A DNA stretch of 64,000 nt from Adiantum capillus-veneris (Eukaryota; Streptophyta; Polypodiopsida; Polypodiales; Pteridaceae). Below, in pieces: positions 11,263-23,622 of this stretch. Each line of letters begins with the position of its first letter. The stretch's first letter is position 1. Both the position numbers and the translations under genes were made by a program. Under the pieces are notes generated by a model. The model made no database searches. It was not told the DNA's origin and saw only the letters and a list, made by a program, of their open reading frames with translations. The stretch lies in assembly GCA_014529385.2 (NCBI GenBank), contig CM043960.1:32741396-32805395 (forward strand), written 5' to 3'.

Positions 11263-11360
11263 GCTTGCTGGTATCAAGGATATTAATGAGAAACTTATTT
11301 CTGCAGCAAAGTCATTTTTGATAGTTCCCTCATAAAAACTGTTCTCTATGCTTCGCCACA
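11263..11360 (+). pseudogene. copia 2-type gag scrap fused to copia 1 RT
   Basis: The bases reading CTTGCTGGTATCAAGG to CTTCGCCA closely match the copia 2 gag at about 6261-6357 (INEKLISA, IVPS). This abrupt switch inside a copia 1 RT frame indicates recombination or template switching. Confidence 0.65.
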
Positions 11361-13924
11361 TGATTTTGTTTACACAAACGTCCATAATGGCTAGTATTTG
11401 AATCAACTTGAGGGGCTCAAAATGATCCTCGGGATAGAGATCTAGTATATAGGCAGCATCATGCGCTGATCTTCCTAATTTACACTCTTTTTTAAGGAGA
11501 TTATTGCATCAGCGCCAGAGAGGGATGAGGCTTGAAAGAGACCAAAATTGGATGAACAAACCCTCCTCAATAGCCCCACATCAATGAGAGAAGTTGCAGT
11601 AACACAAGAAGACGTGTCAGCCAATTTACCATATGCAACCCGAACATCCAAAGATCAAGTGGAGAATCCACCTGAAGTCACAGACATGGATATCACTATA
11701 GGATCACAAGAACAAACAAAAAGAGAAACAATAGAAAGAGAAGACCAAGAAGATTAAATCCTAGTTGCGGATACAACAATGAGACATGCTGATATGCAAC
11801 AGCAATAGGGAGGGACCATGGGACACTCTCAGTAGTGTGAGTGTTGACTTCAATGTCTGTAACATATAAGTTTTCGATAGTACTACATGTTATGTAAGGC
11901 TTGCCAGCACTCGATAGTTCAATACCAGTTTTTTTTTGTCTTTCCATGCTGCAAATGCTGACCGTGTTCTACTTCTTGGCATAGGGTAGTAGGTTTGGTC
12001 GATCCTCAAGTGTTGAGACATGTCAAATGTTGTGCAAGATAGCCACAATTTTGATCACTACAATCACAATATTCAATGATGTGGAAATATCTAGCTACTC
12101 ATGGACAATATTCACAGAAGAAAGCAAGCATCTACTCGGATTTAAAGAACACCCCCTCAAAGAATGTCGTAATGGGGTTGTATGCCAGGCTGATGTTCTT
12201 ATTGTCCCACTAAATGCAAACATTCAAGGAATGCTTCATGATAGGCTTTATTAAGATTAAATCTTCCATCTCACCCCACTCACCAGAGATCTCTAAGCAA
12301 GGTGCATAGCATATCAGAATGCCATCATGTCGAATCCTCTACAGTATATTACTCACAAATTTAAAGCACGAGCTGCTAAATTCAACCAAGCCATTTAGTC
12401 GCTAACAAATCTAGATATTGTGAGTGAATGATGTTGAGGGTGATGATTTTCTAGCACGTGGGGAATGTTTGTAGATGCTGTTGCAAAAACCCCCTTCTAG
12501 CCCAAATTCCTCTTATAGTAGATTGTATAAGGATGTGAAGAGCTCTCTGGCTGAATTGTAATTTTTATCCTCCTCTTATAAATGTAACTATTTATTACCT
12601 TGGGAACTAGATTTGGAGAATCTCGAGGTATAAATGAAGATCAATTCTAAGGAGATTAAAGCATAACTTTTTGAAAAATTTGTGTACATGTGAAGCTGCT
12701 ACCAAAGAGCTACTTTGTAATCAACATAACTCTCATTCTAGTAGTCCAAATCAATTTCTGACAAGTGCATTGTGTTTCTCTCCTCTTGCTCTACTTATTG
12801 AGTGCAATCATTGTCAGTTTGATGAAGTTCTACATCTATGTTGTGTGAGCTTCTATTTTGATGATACTTTCAAGTGATAATTCTTTTGATAGGAGACTCT
12901 TCCTAAGTTATAGAAGATTCTATTAGACCACTTTTAGTCATGTTTTAATGACTTGAAAAACAATGAAATGCAATTCATGTATCTCTCAAGAATGGGGGTT
13001 TATGATCTCAATAAGTTCTATTAATCCTTGCCTATAGTCTCCTAAACTTTCAAAGCGTTTATTTAGCTGAGAAACCATTAAGTAGTTAGCTAGATCAAGG
13101 ATTGACCGTTTTCTTGTTAATTGATTGTTGAGTGCCAATTTGTGATTGCTCTTGAGTGCATCTTCTAGCATTAGTAACTCCATTGCAATTAACAACCTAA
13201 CACATCTTCATGCCCCATCCCAATTGCTTCTCTGAGTATTGACATTAGATTATGTTAGTGACAGATGCTATGCTATAGACGTTAGTTGTGGCGATCCCGC
13301 TAACATGTTCCAAGTCCAAGACCTTCTCTGAATTTTGAGCCTTCAATTTAATTTTTGTATCAGAGCAGTCTGGTCCACAATATGTCTGCCTAACCTTATC
13401 AAACAATCCAAAGCCATATAAGATGTCATCACACTGATGTAGAAACCTCTTGCCTCTAGTTTTTGTTTTTGCTTCCTTACTCTCATCAAAGCTTCTCATT
13501 CTCCTTCTGAGCTATGTTAAATACATTTTTTGCCATCGTCCTTTCCTAATTAAATAACTTATTTTTCCTGCTCAAAGACCTTAGGTGTAATTTAGGAGAC
13601 TCTTTTGCTAAACCTTGGACAAAGATGCACTTAAACATCCTCTTCTTGCACTTCCACATGTGGCATCTTTCATCTCTTTGCTTTTGCTAAATCATCTTCT
13701 CCTTGCATCATTTTTGAAAAAAAAATTCTTTCAACTCAAAGATCCCTCTTTTGGGGTTCATGACTTTGCCACCTATTTTTTCAACTTTGAACTACACCTC
13801 CTTCTACCTACAAAGATAAAGGAACAAATGATGGTGTAAATCATGCTTGAAGGTAGGGCCCTATTTTGCTCATATCCAATAATCTCCTCTTGTCTTTCAG
13901 TTCTATATTTGCAATCATATTTGC
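11361..13924. other. No recognisable gene
   Basis: Only short frames are present: a polar 69-codon frame at 11548-11757, a 75-codon frame at 12027-12254, and minus-strand frames at 12986-13195 and 13245-13499. None shows a motif that I recognise. A TATA-like CTTATAAATG occurs at about 12578. The region is probably decayed retroelement DNA. Confidence 0.4.
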
Positions 13925-13964
13925 AGAGTGTTGGTTTAGAAAATCGTGATAAACACACTTGAGG

Positions 13965-14493
13965 ATCGTGTGATGGCCCAAGATGAGGAGATCGAACTAC
14001 TCAAGAAGGAGCTTGCAAAGGTGTGATCACAAAACACACTCAAAGAGGGAGAGTTTCAATCCTCAATAATTGACAAACTCAATACGATTAAAGACCAAGT
14101 GCGGGCCATCAAAGAAGAGGAGGAGCAACACAAAGAATTGCCAACTTCTTGGGTGGACATTATTACGAAGACCCAATAGAAAGCAAAAGAGGCCAAGAAA
14201 TGGATCGAGATCGCCAAAAAAGGAAACGGTAAGGAAACAACCCCCACATCCACCATCATTAACTTGACAATAGAAGAGGAGAAAAGGAGGCTTGTCCATG
14301 GAAGAAAAGAAGGACTTTTTGAAGAAGAGAGTAACTCTTAAGAAGACGGGTATCTTTCTTGGAGATGACCTCACGCTCTTGTAGATTGCTCATATGCAAG
14401 GGTAATGCCGGATATTAGAGCGGCAAGGAAAAAGGTAAGATTTCTTTCTACCAAGAAGGAAGGGTGGTGATATTAGAGCGACACTCAGCATGC
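13965..14493 (+). pseudogene. LINE E ORF1 remnant
   Basis: Remnants of ORF1 match LINE A: PSTSTIINLTIEEEKRR-like and FLKKRVTLKKTGIFLGDD. ORF1 proteins bind element RNA. The position that is TGA in LINEs A, C and D is TGC at 14491-14493 here, so ORF1 and the endonuclease read through without a stop (VVILERHSACWCGTY). Confidence 0.7.
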
Positions 14494-16738
14494 TGGTGCG
14501 GGACCTATGTGAGCACACTAAAGATGGCAGTATGGAATTGTAATGGGTCACTTCGTCTTGATCTAGGGGCATTTGAGGACAACTTTACGAGAAGATACAC
14601 CATCGTTTACTTAGAGACACATCGGGCACCAGGACAGCTTATGCCACATGTGATTTGATATATGTGGGAGATAGCTTGTCAAGCAAAGACAAGATTAGAG
14701 CATAGGGGTAGAGGATAAGGAGGACTAGAATTCCTATTTGAAGAGGAGTTAGAGACGCTCTTATGCCCATTGTTTGGAGAGATGATCAAGCCAGATGCAT
14801 GTGGGTGAGATTGAGGGCTAAGACAGATATATTTGTACATTGCTATATGTTACTTTGCCTCCAACACATCAGTGTATGCCTCACCTAGAGGACAGTCCCC
14901 TTTCTTTGTATTAGACAGAGGACATATGGGAGTTTTCCAGGGATGGTGATATCATTCTCTTGGGGGACTTTCATGCACACATGAGAAATCATCAAACAAA
15001 CTTTTATAATACCTCAAAGTAGATGTTGAGAGAGCTAGATATCAATGACATGGGGCTTGAGAGATGCTCACAGGATGTACCCTGAGTACAGGAGATATCT
15101 GATGGAGATGGGGGCTTCACCGCATTGACCATACTCAATGGCCTACAACAACTTCCCACAATAGCTCAATTTACTTGCTTTCCACATAGACATGGAGCTA
15201 GCACAATGGATTATGCCATGGCTCAATCGAATTTTATCCTGTATATATAAGATTTCACAATTGGACCCAGGCCCATTGGCATAGTAGTGGATCATGCTCT
15301 CTTGTTGACATGGACCATTTCCCTTTTAGTTCAATACTACCTAACGGGCATGAGGTGTAGCACCTACTCGATATATTTTGCCTCCGAGATTGATCGTGTT
15401 TACATTGATGGGATTTACAAACACTTATGCACTGAGGATCCACATATTGTTAGAGACTTTTCATGATGAATCACGAGAGGCAAACCCGCACACTCAACCT
15501 AAGCAGAGACAGTCTTCTAGGAGTATGCCCTAGAATAGGCTAGTACAATGAGGAATGCGGAGACATGAGAGTGCAGCTCCACACAGAGATACTATTGAGA
15601 GTTATCACCTATCGATAGGCTTTTTGTGCCCAGTGCAACAAAAGAAGCTAGCTTTCTTGGCTCGATAAGAGCATGATCTTTACCAACTTTCTTGAGCCAA
15701 GACTAGTGGGATGCATGGAGACTCTTCCATGAGCACTCACCTCCTCCTAGCATCATTTCCATGGAGGTATGGGGTCAGTATGTGACATCTTTGTACACGG
15801 TTCCTGGACAGCCACCGCTTCCAGATCCGCTAGACCCATGCCCACATACTTGTGATTTCTTTACTGCAGAGATGGTAAGGAAATTGATTGACAAGATGAG
15901 GACTGGGAGATCTTATGATCATGAGGACCTGGTAGTAGAGCATTTTATACATGCCAAAGATATGATTGCAGAGCTTCTAGTAGCGATGTTCGTGAAATGT
16001 GTGAGGGTCTACCTAACACTTAGAGCTTGCCTACTATAGTGCCTATCTTCAAGGAAAGGGACCCTGTGAAGCCTAGGAACTATCATACTATTATGATTGA
16101 GCACATTGGTATTGGTGTATGCATCTATTCTTGAGCAGATGGTCAGAGAGATCCGGCATGCGAGTAGTGGGATAAGCGGGTTGTAGGTGGGGATTTTCTA
16201 CTCTTGATCACATTCTGACGCTCAGAGCTATTATTGAGGAGGGTAGATCACATGGGAGGAGGATTTATTGTAGCTTTGTGGATTTTTGCAAAGCATTTGA
16301 CATAGTGCCTAGAGACAGGTTGATGCACAGATTACAGGAGATGGGGGTACCCATAGAGCTTATTTGGGGGATTATGGCACTCTACAAGTTGGTGAGAGGA
16401 CAAGTTTGCACCCCAGAGAGGTTATCTGATATAGTGCAATCAACAATGGGGTGAAGCAGGGATGTCCACTATCTTCGATGCTCTTTGGAATGTATGTGGA
16501 GGAGGTTTTTGATTACATTGAGAGAGGAGGTGATAGAGGTGACAAAGGAGCTCAGTTGGCTGAGACATGGATTTCGTTGTTGGTATATGCTGATGATATT
16601 GTGATGCTTTCTAATTCCCCAGAGAGAGTGCAGTGTCACTTAGATGCTTTACATGCGTTTTCCCGCAATACTGGATTGTCATTCAACCTTAGCAAAAACC
16701 AAGGTTATGGTATTCAATACCACACCATAATGGATTAG
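14494..16738 (+). pseudogene. LINE E endonuclease and RT remnants
   Basis: Endonuclease motifs WNCNG (about 14530), GDFHAH (about 14960), TMDYAM (about 15207) and VDHALL (about 15290) are visible with stops between them. RT motifs FVDFCKAFDIVP (about 16278), MKQGCPLSSMLFGMY (16451) and LLVYADDIVML (about 16580) follow. The YADD catalytic pair is intact but the frame is not. Confidence 0.8.
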
Positions 16739-18124
16739 GAGATGAACACCCACATTTTCTTATGGCCAAGAGTCAGTGGAGTATTTAGATGCACACTTAC
16801 CTTGGATAGTCTTCAGCAGGCCATTGTTTTCTTTGAGGAGAGAAATTGAGACTAGATTGACCAGAGCTTATGCCACCCTAGGAAGATTAGAGAGGATGTG
16901 TTTGCAGGTTCAGTTCTAGGGACCTCAAACAAAGCTATGGCTCTTTGATACTTTAGTGACATCAGCTATGCTTTATGGAGTCCAGATATGGGGACCTTCA
17001 ATGTATCACGACAGCAGATCTAGTAGCCTTGATGGGTGGAGATGTATGGAGAGGCCTTTGGTTTCTATGATAAGAGCTTAGGCTTCAGTACCACATGAGA
17101 TCATCAGAGCAGAGCTGGCAACATCTCCACTTGTGGTTGAGGCACTCACCAGATTGATCTTCTTTATGCACAATTTATGGCACCTTCCACACCCAAATTT
17201 GCTTTCTTAGCTTTCAGTTACATGGTTTTAGTATGAATAGATTGGCTCCTTTCCACGGTACTCTTTGGATGCACTCTCTGAGATCACCAAGGCCATCCGT
17301 CAGAACTTGTCTCAGCTTGACACTAGGAGGACTTGGATTTTTCCGACATGAGAGTTGGGCACGAAGATGGCTTTCTATAGAGAGCATATTCTCCAATTAA
17401 CGGGGGATGAGTTTGTGACTAGACCTAGCTACATGGATACACATTTATCTTGGGGGATATGATGCGTTATTGGTCAGATATGCACCTCTTCACATCAACT
17501 TGAGGTCAAAATTGGCATATTAGGGACCACTATCCAAGGTCAAGAGATATCAGAATTAGAGATGTCTGTTGGGTTTGGAAGCAATGGACTCAAGGTGGCT
17601 TGAAGATGAAGGTAGCCATAGCTTAGACAATTAGAGAGAGAAGTGCACACACTTTAGTAAAGGTGGACTCAATACACAAAAAAGGCTAGAAATACTTTTA
17701 GCAAAGTGTAATGTACAGCATAGTGTTGGGCTTTATTTATGCACAAAGCTGGAGTGGCTATCCGGTTGATAATTCTCCATGTGGCCCTTCTTACAAGCTT
17801 ACAAATTATAGGATAAATGCCAATAGCAAATACTATGCACATGTAGAGGTGTTTCCCACAATTGGAGCAAGAAGACATGCCTATCTCACCAATGTCTTGG
17901 GTTATTTCTACTCGGGCTACGCGACACAAAGAGCCTGTTTTGCAGAGACCAGCAAAGGAGTCTTAGAGGCAGATTACAACTTTTTTTAGACCACCTACTA
18001 GGCAGAAAAAGGAATAGACAACTCAGCATAGCCCAGATATCAGCCACCAAAGGTAAGTTAATCGATCGAGCTACTGAGCTAGGGAGATCCAAACCTACAC
18101 CTTATTGCCACAGATGATGACCAC

Positions 18125-18234
18125 CATCGATGATCTTACTCCCTATAGAGTAACATCAATAGCAGATAGTTTACTCCTTGCTTGAGTGTGTAATCCTCTG
18201 TGAAAAGTCGTGTGTGTGTGTGTGTGTGTGTGTG
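18125..18234. repeat. (TG)n tract at the left edge of PLE-B
   Basis: AGTCG(TG)n of roughly 24 bases ends at TTTTACTTATATAATAAG, the first bases shared by both PLE-B repeats. A shorter (GT)n precedes the second repeat at about 24082-24091. Confidence 0.8.
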
Positions 18235-19106
18235 TTTTACTTATATAATAAGACATAAAAGAACTTTTGAGCTCAAAAGACAACTGGCTTTAGACAAGTG
18301 ACAATGATTAATACAAAAACAACTCAATCTTAGAATTATTTATGTACATGGCTATAAGAATGAGATCTCATTCTAGTGTAAATATATAATAGTTGATCCA
18401 AAAAGTATGTCACAAGCAGTAGCAAGAGCCAGTGATGTCAAGGGCAATCATTTTTTTCAAGCCCAAAAAAATTCCAAGAAAAGATAGAGTCCTCACCTGC
18501 ATACATCCAAACAAGACAACATATGCGTTAGCCTTGCATGTGTTTCACAAGGGTCAATGGACTATATGAGTTGTTATCCATGTCCAACTTACAACCTTTT
18601 TCAACTTAAAACTATAGTCCAAAGTGTTTACGTATTCTAGTTCTTTTGGTTTTTTATTGTTTTGAAAAAAGGTTTATTATCCCAAATATTTATGAAAGTA
18701 CTTATAAGTATGGTTTCTATATAGCCCCATTGTTTTAGACCTTAAATAGATAATAGCATATATATGATTCTTATCAAAAGGCCACCACCCCTTCTGATCC
18801 GTGTCTTAACCCCCATATTATCCCATAGATCAATTTTTCAATAACCAAATCATGTTGCCAGTTTTATCAAGCTCAAAATCCTCTGGCTTCTTCAAGTACC
18901 ACAAGCTTTAAATTCTTCGAATCATCAACTTCTAAACAACAAAAAATCCCATTGATAGTTTTAAGGTTACCATCTTGGCTAAGCAAAACAAAATCTTAAA
19001 GACCCACTTTGGGCATATGGAATCTATCATACCACAATTAGTATGTCAAATGAGATGAAGACCTACTAAATCTAATCAAGCTGGACTTAACAAAGTTTAA
19101 GAACTA

Positions 19107-19316
19107 TCACACCCTAGTATACAAACAGTAGCACCCATTAATACGTTGGTATCTCACTACGAACTCGGTATCAGATGGAACGAGGGTTACTCCACAATAT
19201 GCAGTCAACAAACCACCAAGTGCACATAACAATTGCCCCTTGGGGCTAGTAGTACCAAATACACCATTACCTTTCAAGGGTATATTATACCACCCTATCA
19301 TTTCCCTAAAAAACAA
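19107..19316 (-). CDS. Hypothetical 69-aa frame in PLE-B left repeat
   Basis: The frame starts MFFREMIGWYNIPLKG and ends NGCYCLYTRV. It contains a hydrophobic stretch (LLCALGGLLTAYCGVTLV) that could span a membrane. A homologous frame sits in the right repeat at 24972-25181, with about six amino-acid changes. As both copies arose from one sequence, conservation here is weak evidence of function. I do not recognise the protein; it may be a captured exon or chance. Confidence 0.25.
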   Translation of the reverse strand: MFFREMIGWYNIPLKGNGVFGTTSPKGQLLCALGGLLTAYCGVTLVPSDTEFVVRYQRINGCYCLYTRV

Positions 19317-19736
19317 ATTTCAGGCAGTGTAGTGTTAGGAAAGAGTTTCACCAAAATCACGGCAGATATTAGTAAACTAATGCACCACATTGGCTTGTCA
19401 TAAATTAGCCTTAACTAGAGCCAAAACATCATTTATATAGGGGTTCCACCAAGCCAAAGGTGTAATATGGTTTCGCCCAAACGCTGCCAGTGAAACTTAA
19501 AGCCGAGTAAAAATCAACAGTGCAACCTATGTTAGAGGGAAAACGATGCAGACGCACTCAGTTAATGAATATTGTTAATCCAAAATATACGGTCGTAATT
19601 ACCATTAGCTATCAAACCAACCTGAGATGCCTCCTTGTGTTCAACCATCCCCATAGCCACACAGTAAGTGAGTGTTCGCGAACTCAAAAACTCACTTTTC
19701 ATGTACACACACAGAATACGTAAGAGCCAAGGCTAA

Positions 19737-19774
19737 GTGAGGGATAAGAATTATCCCTCACCTGGTTATAAATA
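19737..19774. promoter_or_regulatory. Hairpin followed by TATAAATA box (PLE-B left repeat)
   Basis: GTGAGGGATAA and TTATCCCTCAC form a perfect 11-bp inverted repeat with a 3-nt loop (19737-19761), and TATAAATA follows at 19767-19774. The arrangement recurs in the other repeat and could be a promoter with a palindromic regulatory site. Confidence 0.4.
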
Positions 19775-20202
19775 CCCAATTTGGTACATGTTTAGAGGAG
19801 CCACATTCAAGGCAAATCGTGAACGATCTGTTATCATGACAAGGAGAATACAATCCAATGGCAATCACCAACTTTAATCCAATAAGGAAGGGGCGGAAGG
19901 GGGGGGGGGGGTGTTTGTTTGTGTGTTTCGCTAGGAGTGAACAGAGCAGACTCCAGCGACACAGAGGAGTAGGAGTAGTAAGCTTTGCGCGAAGAGTGGG
20001 GGGAAAGGAGAATTATTGTGTGGCATGCTTCCCTAGGAGGAGAAAAGACTCATGTTCCCCATAGGAAGGTTCTTTTATGAGGCCTAAGTCCCAAGGGCAA
20101 CTACCAATTTAGGGAGAGCGTTCCACAAAGGATGTGGAAGCTCCAAGCCTTTTAATGTTTTCGAGGAGAATTTTGACCAACACCAAGTAGTGTTACTTGC
20201 AC

Positions 20203-20247
<45 letters not shown>

Positions 20248-20250
20248 CGC
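20203..20250. repeat. (TG)n(CG)n microsatellite
   Basis: About 37 bases of (TG)n followed by GCGCGCGCGCG close the left PLE-B repeat. Confidence 0.95.
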
Positions 20251-20267
20251 CTGCCCTATCCCAGGCT

Positions 20268-20306
20268 CCATACACAATGGGTCGGTAGTATGCCCATTGT
20301 GTATGG
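20268..20306. repeat. 14-bp perfect inverted repeat
   Basis: CCATACACAATGGG (20268-20281) and CCCATTGTGTATGG (20293-20306) form a hairpin with an 11-nt loop. It lies between the end of the PLE-B coding remnant and its downstream direct repeat, so it could be a 3' RNA structure of the element. Confidence 0.7.
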
Positions 20307-20311
20307 GCCTA

Positions 20312-23300
20312 CTACCTAATTAGAGAGATGAGGTTGGCATGGCTGAATTGTAAGCCAGGCCAGTCATTTCGAGAGATAATCTTGGTGATTTTGCTTACTA
20401 GGTCTCTCCTCTCGAATCCATTAAAGCAAAACTTGTGAATAAGCATCTTGATGTCTTCCCATGCTAAGAAGCAGTTAGAGGAAGAGTATAAGATCAAGTA
20501 CAGGAGGTTAATGCATGTACTAAGAGCAACTTTATGAGGTCGGTTACTATTACTTTTTATGATTTCTATGGGAGGGATATTCAATAGGTCTCTCTTCCAA
20601 GTGAAACGGTGGTCATAGCCTCCATTACATGGGTTATGAAGTGTAATTGTGAAGTTAAGGAATCGTAGCAAGGTAGAAAAGAAGCCAGAGGTTGTAGTAA
20701 AACCTCGACCCTAAGTTGGTTCAATCTTGAGGCAGTTAGAGTAAATAATATTAATTTCCTCCGAAAAAGTTTTATTGTTGAGGATTAGGATGTCATCCAT
20801 ATACATGTAAGTGTCCTTAAATAGGGAGAGTTTATGACAGTCAATTTTATCTCCCATGGTTATGAGAAACCATTTGTATTCAAAGAAGGCTAAATATAAA
20901 TTACACATAAAGGGTGAGCAAGAAAATCCCATATTAATGCCAAGGTTTTGATTAAAGCACTAGCGTCCGAAGAGTATAGTGCAACTATCGAGAACCCAAG
21001 AAATGTTACTAAATAGTTTCTCCTCATTGAAGTGTAAGAGGTGAGCAGAGTGGGGTTTTTTAATCTATCTTGGTTTATTAGAGAGAGAAATGTAGAAGAA
21101 ACCTTTCTTCCTAACATGTTTGAATGCTAACCCAATCATTTGTAATAGAATATTCTTCAGTCCTATCTCTCCATCCAAAGGTATATTTTCATAGCATTGA
21201 GTGTATCTGTTGTGAAGAGATGGAATATATGTTTAGGGAGGTTAAGAGTGACTTCAGTGGAGTTTTCTACTAGCCAAAAGGGGTTATAGTGTATTTGAAG
21301 GAAGTTAGAATAGATTTTTTGTTTAGTTGCACAAATAGAATCAAATTTTGAGAAGGGTGATATCTTTAGTAATGTCAGTAAAAATACCATTTGAAGCATC
21401 TGATATCCATCTAAATTTATTCTTATGATGTTTATATGTGGAAAAAAGCACTGGAAGCTTGGTAGCCTGAAGAGAATAACTAAGATTAAAAGATGCTCGG
21501 AGATCTTATCAGTAACCATACTAGGAGACGGGGTTAGCAATGTGAATTCCTTCCCAGATAATTGAGAGTGAGCTGCTTTCCAAGCAAAGTTTTTGCACAT
21601 AAGAGTAGGATAATTGGACCAGCCCTACTATAACCAATCTTGTGAAAGTTTCTGAAATTCAACTCCAAGATGTGGTGTGATACAGAAACTCTCAGTAGAC
21701 AACCATTTGTACGGTATGAGAGAGATTTTTTGAAGAGAACATTGTTCACTAATTTAATTAAGTCCAGTAGGATTGTCTTCTCCAATTAGAGCATACTGCC
21801 AAGGTCAGTTAAGCAACTAAGTAAAGCTGATAGAGAAAGACATGGGTTTCTTGAAAAATTAGGGATATGATTCAGCCCTTTTGCTAAAAAAAATCGGACT
21901 GTGGTATCCTTCACTAAATTAAGATCACAAGTACAGACATGCTTACCATAAATATCAAAATATTTACATAAAGAGACATATTTATCACAAGCACACTCCG
22001 AAACAGTGTTGTGTCGTAAAAAATCATTACTGTCGACAAGATTCTTGATAGGATGTTGATACTTCCAAACAATCAGCACATTATCAAGTATTTCATGATT
22101 GCCAAAGAGTAAGTCCAAGCTCTCACATAATACTATTTTAGGTTGAACCCATCCAGAAGTTCACTTTGGAAAAGACAATGTAAGTAGGTAAACTCCTTGG
22201 AAGAGGTCTTGTCAGTAAGATGCATCCTTCCACACGGGCCAAAAGCAACTTGCACAGTATCAATGATCATAAGTCAAGGAGGTGCCGGATGGGAGTGTTT
22301 CTTCCTATTCCCCTAGTAAAGCCACGAGACTTTCCTCTGTTAAAATTGAAGAAAGAACTGAGTTTCAAAAAAGATGTGAATGAATTATTGTGGTTAAAGA
22401 GTTAGGACTTTTCAGCAAGGGGGAGTCATCATCTTCAATACAAGGCTTAAGTAGACCGGTGATTATCTTGAAACCTTTATAGTTGGCATAAGTGGTCAGA
22501 TAAATCCCTGGTTCATCAGATTTGAGTTCTTTAAGGATATCCAGCCTAAGTCCACGAAAAATATTAAAAGCAATTTGAGCAACACTAATTGTTTGGCTTG
22601 GCCTCCTAACCAAAAGCAGATAACGGATAAATGAAAGTCCATCAATTTCTTGGGGAAAAGTTGGTCAAGACGGTTGAGGATATAACAGATAGAATGGTCA
22701 AACTACATAATGTTAAATTCACATGAGGCTTTAGGGTCAAGAAACTTGCAGGCACATTTACATATGTCCGAAATACATTCCAGATTGATTCAGTGTAGAA
22801 GTTGGGATTGCTTTTAGCAAACTCCATGTTCCCTTTTGTCTGAATGTACAGTCTTGCATTAGAACTACATTTAGAATGGTCAATAAAGTTAAGATTGAAG
22901 GGGGCTTTTATGAGTTCCCTTTGTCAAGGAAATGTCCTCCTTTTAGAATCCTAAGTCTGCAATCCTCAATTGTGGAGGAACCTTAGGTTAGCCAAATATA
23001 CCCAAGTTTCACTAAGGATTGGTGCCAAAAAGGCTTTGTTAGGTAAAACCCAGACCTCATGATCCACTCCAAAAGACTCAATTTCAATTTGTTTGACAGG
23101 TAAGAAAGAAAAAACTTTGGACACTTTGGGTACCATTTCCAAAAGATTAGAGTCACTAAGAGAGCAAAGATTGTTTTGAAACTCCTAAACAGCTTCAAAC
23201 GCACCACTATCTCTGCAAAAGATGCCACATGTTTAAGGGATAGTTGGAGTAGCAGGGGTACTGATAAAAGATGGATTGAGGCCACATAGTTTTTTGAGAA

Positions 23301-23622
23301 AGTTAGATAGCTCTGCTCCAAAAGAAGCGAACAGGGCTAGCTCTTATTGGTATTGTAAAGAAAGTATAGGTAATTGGGCTATGTAATGGGAAATCGTAGC
23401 AACCCCATCTTTGGAGTCCTTGTTCAAGGTAGCCAATATCTTGACCCAATCATTGAAAGAAAGCATGTGTAAGATAAATAGATTTTTATACATGGCTAAG
23501 GTCGAATCATAGATTAATTGAGAAGCATCCAGACTGCAAATACATCCGAGGACAAGAGAGTTTGCCACAGAAAGGGGTTCAAAGGTTAATTCTAGGTCTT
23601 GCGAAAGAGAAAGGGTTTGCAA
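20312..23622 (-). pseudogene. PLE-B polyprotein remnant (CxC domain and RT)
   Basis: About ten short minus-strand frames follow one another in one polarity. From N to C: unrecognised segments (23622-22365); a CxC-type domain at 22118-21786 (ECACDKYVS, GKHVCTCDLNLV, KGLNHIP) that parallels the DCPCS...GHVVTADC...GTKYRLP domain of PLE-A; a leader segment (21785-20890); RT motif B GFSCSPFMCNLYLAFFEY; RT motif C TYMYMDDILIL (both in 20932-20711); and a motif-E-like RFLNFTITLHN followed by a C-terminal thumb-like part (20671-20312). Stops and shifts occur about every 250 bp, so it is dead. The CxC-RT order points to a Penelope-like or telomerase-related RT rather than an LTR or LINE RT. Confidence 0.65.

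Larger units (their letters stand above)
13925..18125 (+). mobile_element. LINE E, 5'-truncated and heavily decayed
   Basis: This APE-type LINE belongs to the same family as A, C and D. It begins within the ORF1 coiled coil (AQDEEIELLKKELAK at about 13973), and lacks most of the RRM-like segment at about 14300, where a deletion joins two distant parts. It then carries the endonuclease, RT and C-terminal pieces up to IDRATELGRS (about 18065-18095). About 350 bp at 17530-17890 do not match the other copies. The 3' end runs into the TG microsatellite bordering PLE-B. Confidence 0.85.
18235..20239. repeat. PLE-B left direct repeat
   Basis: It runs from TTTTACTTATATAATAAG to the (TG)n at 20203-20239. 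It matches 24097-26314 in order throughout, with scattered substitutions and small indels. It contains a hairpin plus TATA-like box (19737-19774) and a 69-codon minus-strand frame (19107-19316). Confidence 0.85.
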
